This document shows, piece by piece, positions 5,578 through 6,127 of a stretch of DNA of 6,127 nt. Position numbers and translations under genes: made by a program. Origin of the DNA: Holosporales bacterium (GTDB lineage: Bacteria; Pseudomonadota; Alphaproteobacteria; UBA3830; JAIRMZ01); NCBI GenBank assembly GCA_031273665.1, contig JAISRK010000003.1, positions 1 to 6,127 on the forward strand. The letters run 5' to 3'. Position 1 is the first letter of the stretch, and every line of letters starts with the position of its first letter. Below the pieces are notes generated by a model that saw only the letters and a program-made list of their open reading frames with translations, did not search any database and was not told the DNA's origin.

Positions 5578-5627
5578 TTGGGTTTGTCATCGTTGGGGTC
5601 TTTTTAACTGCGGGATGTTTAGTGACT

Positions 5628-6127
5628 ATGAAAGTAATGACGATAGTGGGAACGCGTCCCGAAATTATAAAATTGGCTCAAACTATAAAGGAATTAGATA
5701 AATTTACAAACCAGGTTTTAGTTCATACTGGGCAAAATTTTGACTATGAGTTGAACGAAATATTTTTTAAAGATTTAGGAATTAGGAAACCGAATTACTT
5801 TCTGAATGCCGTCGGAGAGTCTTTGGCGCAGACGATTGGAAACATCATAGCGAAGTCGGACGAAGTCATGGCGAAGGAGTCGCCGGATGCGATTCTATTA
5901 TATGGAGACACCAATTCCTGTTTGTCTGTAATCAGTGCGAAGCGTCGTAAAATTCCCATTTTCCATATGGAGGCCGGGAATCGTTGTTTCGATCAAAGGG
6001 TCCCGGAGGAAATTAATCGAAAAATCGTCGATCATCTCGCGGATATTAATCTAGTTATCACGGAACACGCTCGCAGATATTTAATTCGGGAAGGAATAAG
6101 TCAAGAAACCATCATAAAAATCGGATC
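5628..6127 (+). CDS. wecB: UDP-N-acetylglucosamine 2-epimerase family protein (N-terminal part)
   Basis: Non-hydrolysing 2-epimerases invert C2 of UDP-HexNAc sugars to feed O-antigen, capsule or enterobacterial common antigen synthesis in the cytosol. The 166 complete codons seen here start MKVMTIVGTRPEIIKL, the family's first strand and UDP loop. They continue with HTGQNFDYEL (33-42), YGDTNS (92-97) with Asp94, and HMEAGNRCFDQRVPEE (113-128) with Glu115 and the PEE glutamates, which match catalytic positions in E. coli WecB. The NRCFDQRVPEEINRKIVDH form differs from classical WecB (EAGLRTGD...). From memory it resembles the Cap5G/WbjD/FnlC branch, which makes UDP-N-acetyl-L-fucosamine, so the exact substrate is uncertain. 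ATG at 5628 is chosen; an in-frame GTG at 5622, six bases after GGGA, is a real alternative. The gene runs off the right edge. Confidence 0.9.
   Translation, partial: MKVMTIVGTRPEIIKLAQTIKELDKFTNQVLVHTGQNFDYELNEIFFKDLGIRKPNYFLNAVGESLAQTIGNIIAKSDEVMAKESPDAILLYGDTNSCLSVISAKRRKIPIFHMEAGNRCFDQRVPEEINRKIVDHLADINLVITEHARRYLIREGISQETIIKIG

Larger units (their letters stand above)
5362..5627. other. Gene-poor stretch between tRNA-Arg and the epimerase gene
   Basis: I see no recognisable gene in these 266 bases. They hold a 10-bp bulged inverted repeat with a following T-run (5444-5536), a weak promoter candidate for the epimerase gene (5542-5577), and two very short frames (5372-5431 and 5494-5568) that I do not accept as genes. 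The position 3' of a tRNA gene would suit an integration boundary, but no copy of the tRNA 3' end is found again in the window. Confidence 0.5.

Noticed and set aside
5285..6127. Phage or island attachment site duplicated at the tRNA 3' end
   Set aside because: No second copy of the tRNA 3' sequence and no integrase appear in the window, so only the suspicion is reported.

Overview
The window looks like part of an alphaproteobacterial chromosome with moderate GC, possibly from a host-associated lineage such as Holosporales or Rickettsiales. This rests on recalled protein features: an S2 protein with an acidic C-terminal tail, a short CdsA, and the order of the minus-strand cluster. It is an inference and the order-level placement is weak.

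Most of the window (about 396-5112) is one minus-strand transcription unit: rpsB, tsf, pyrH, frr, uppS, cdsA. It encodes ribosomal protein S2, elongation factor Ts, UMP kinase, ribosome recycling factor, undecaprenyl diphosphate synthase and CDP-diglyceride synthase. Translation, pyrimidine supply and envelope-lipid precursor synthesis are therefore driven together. A good sigma70-like promoter lies at 5077-5112. The roughly 93-base rpsB leader can fold so that its Shine-Dalgarno sequence is paired, which suggests feedback control by S2. The genes abut or overlap: rpsB/tsf have zero spacing, pyrH starts with TTG 9 bases after tsf, and frr starts inside pyrH. The exception is the 113-base uppS-cdsA gap, which is spanned by an unrecognised 44-codon reading frame.

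Left of cdsA (1-395) is an AT-rich spacer with a possible promoter, then the start of a second minus-strand gene. That gene encodes a short Glu/Lys-rich protein with a clear signal peptide and runs off the left edge. The genes that often follow cdsA in proteobacteria (dxr, rseP, bamA) do not follow here.

Right of rpsB, a roughly 300-base divergent region holds the rpsB promoter, the leader and two perfect 7-bp dyads. It ends at a plus-strand tRNA-Arg(UCU) at 5285-5361. A gene-poor stretch with an inverted repeat follows. From about 5628 the window has the first 166 codons of a UDP-N-acetylglucosamine 2-epimerase family gene for surface-polysaccharide nucleotide sugars, running off the right edge. 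Its base composition is visibly more AT-rich at its start than the operon, so the tRNA may mark the boundary of a polysaccharide locus or island.

I found no CRISPR array, transposase, rRNA or convincing novel multi-gene system. The most interesting points are the rpsB leader fold, the small frames at the operon joints, the unrecognised secreted protein and the tRNA/polysaccharide junction.
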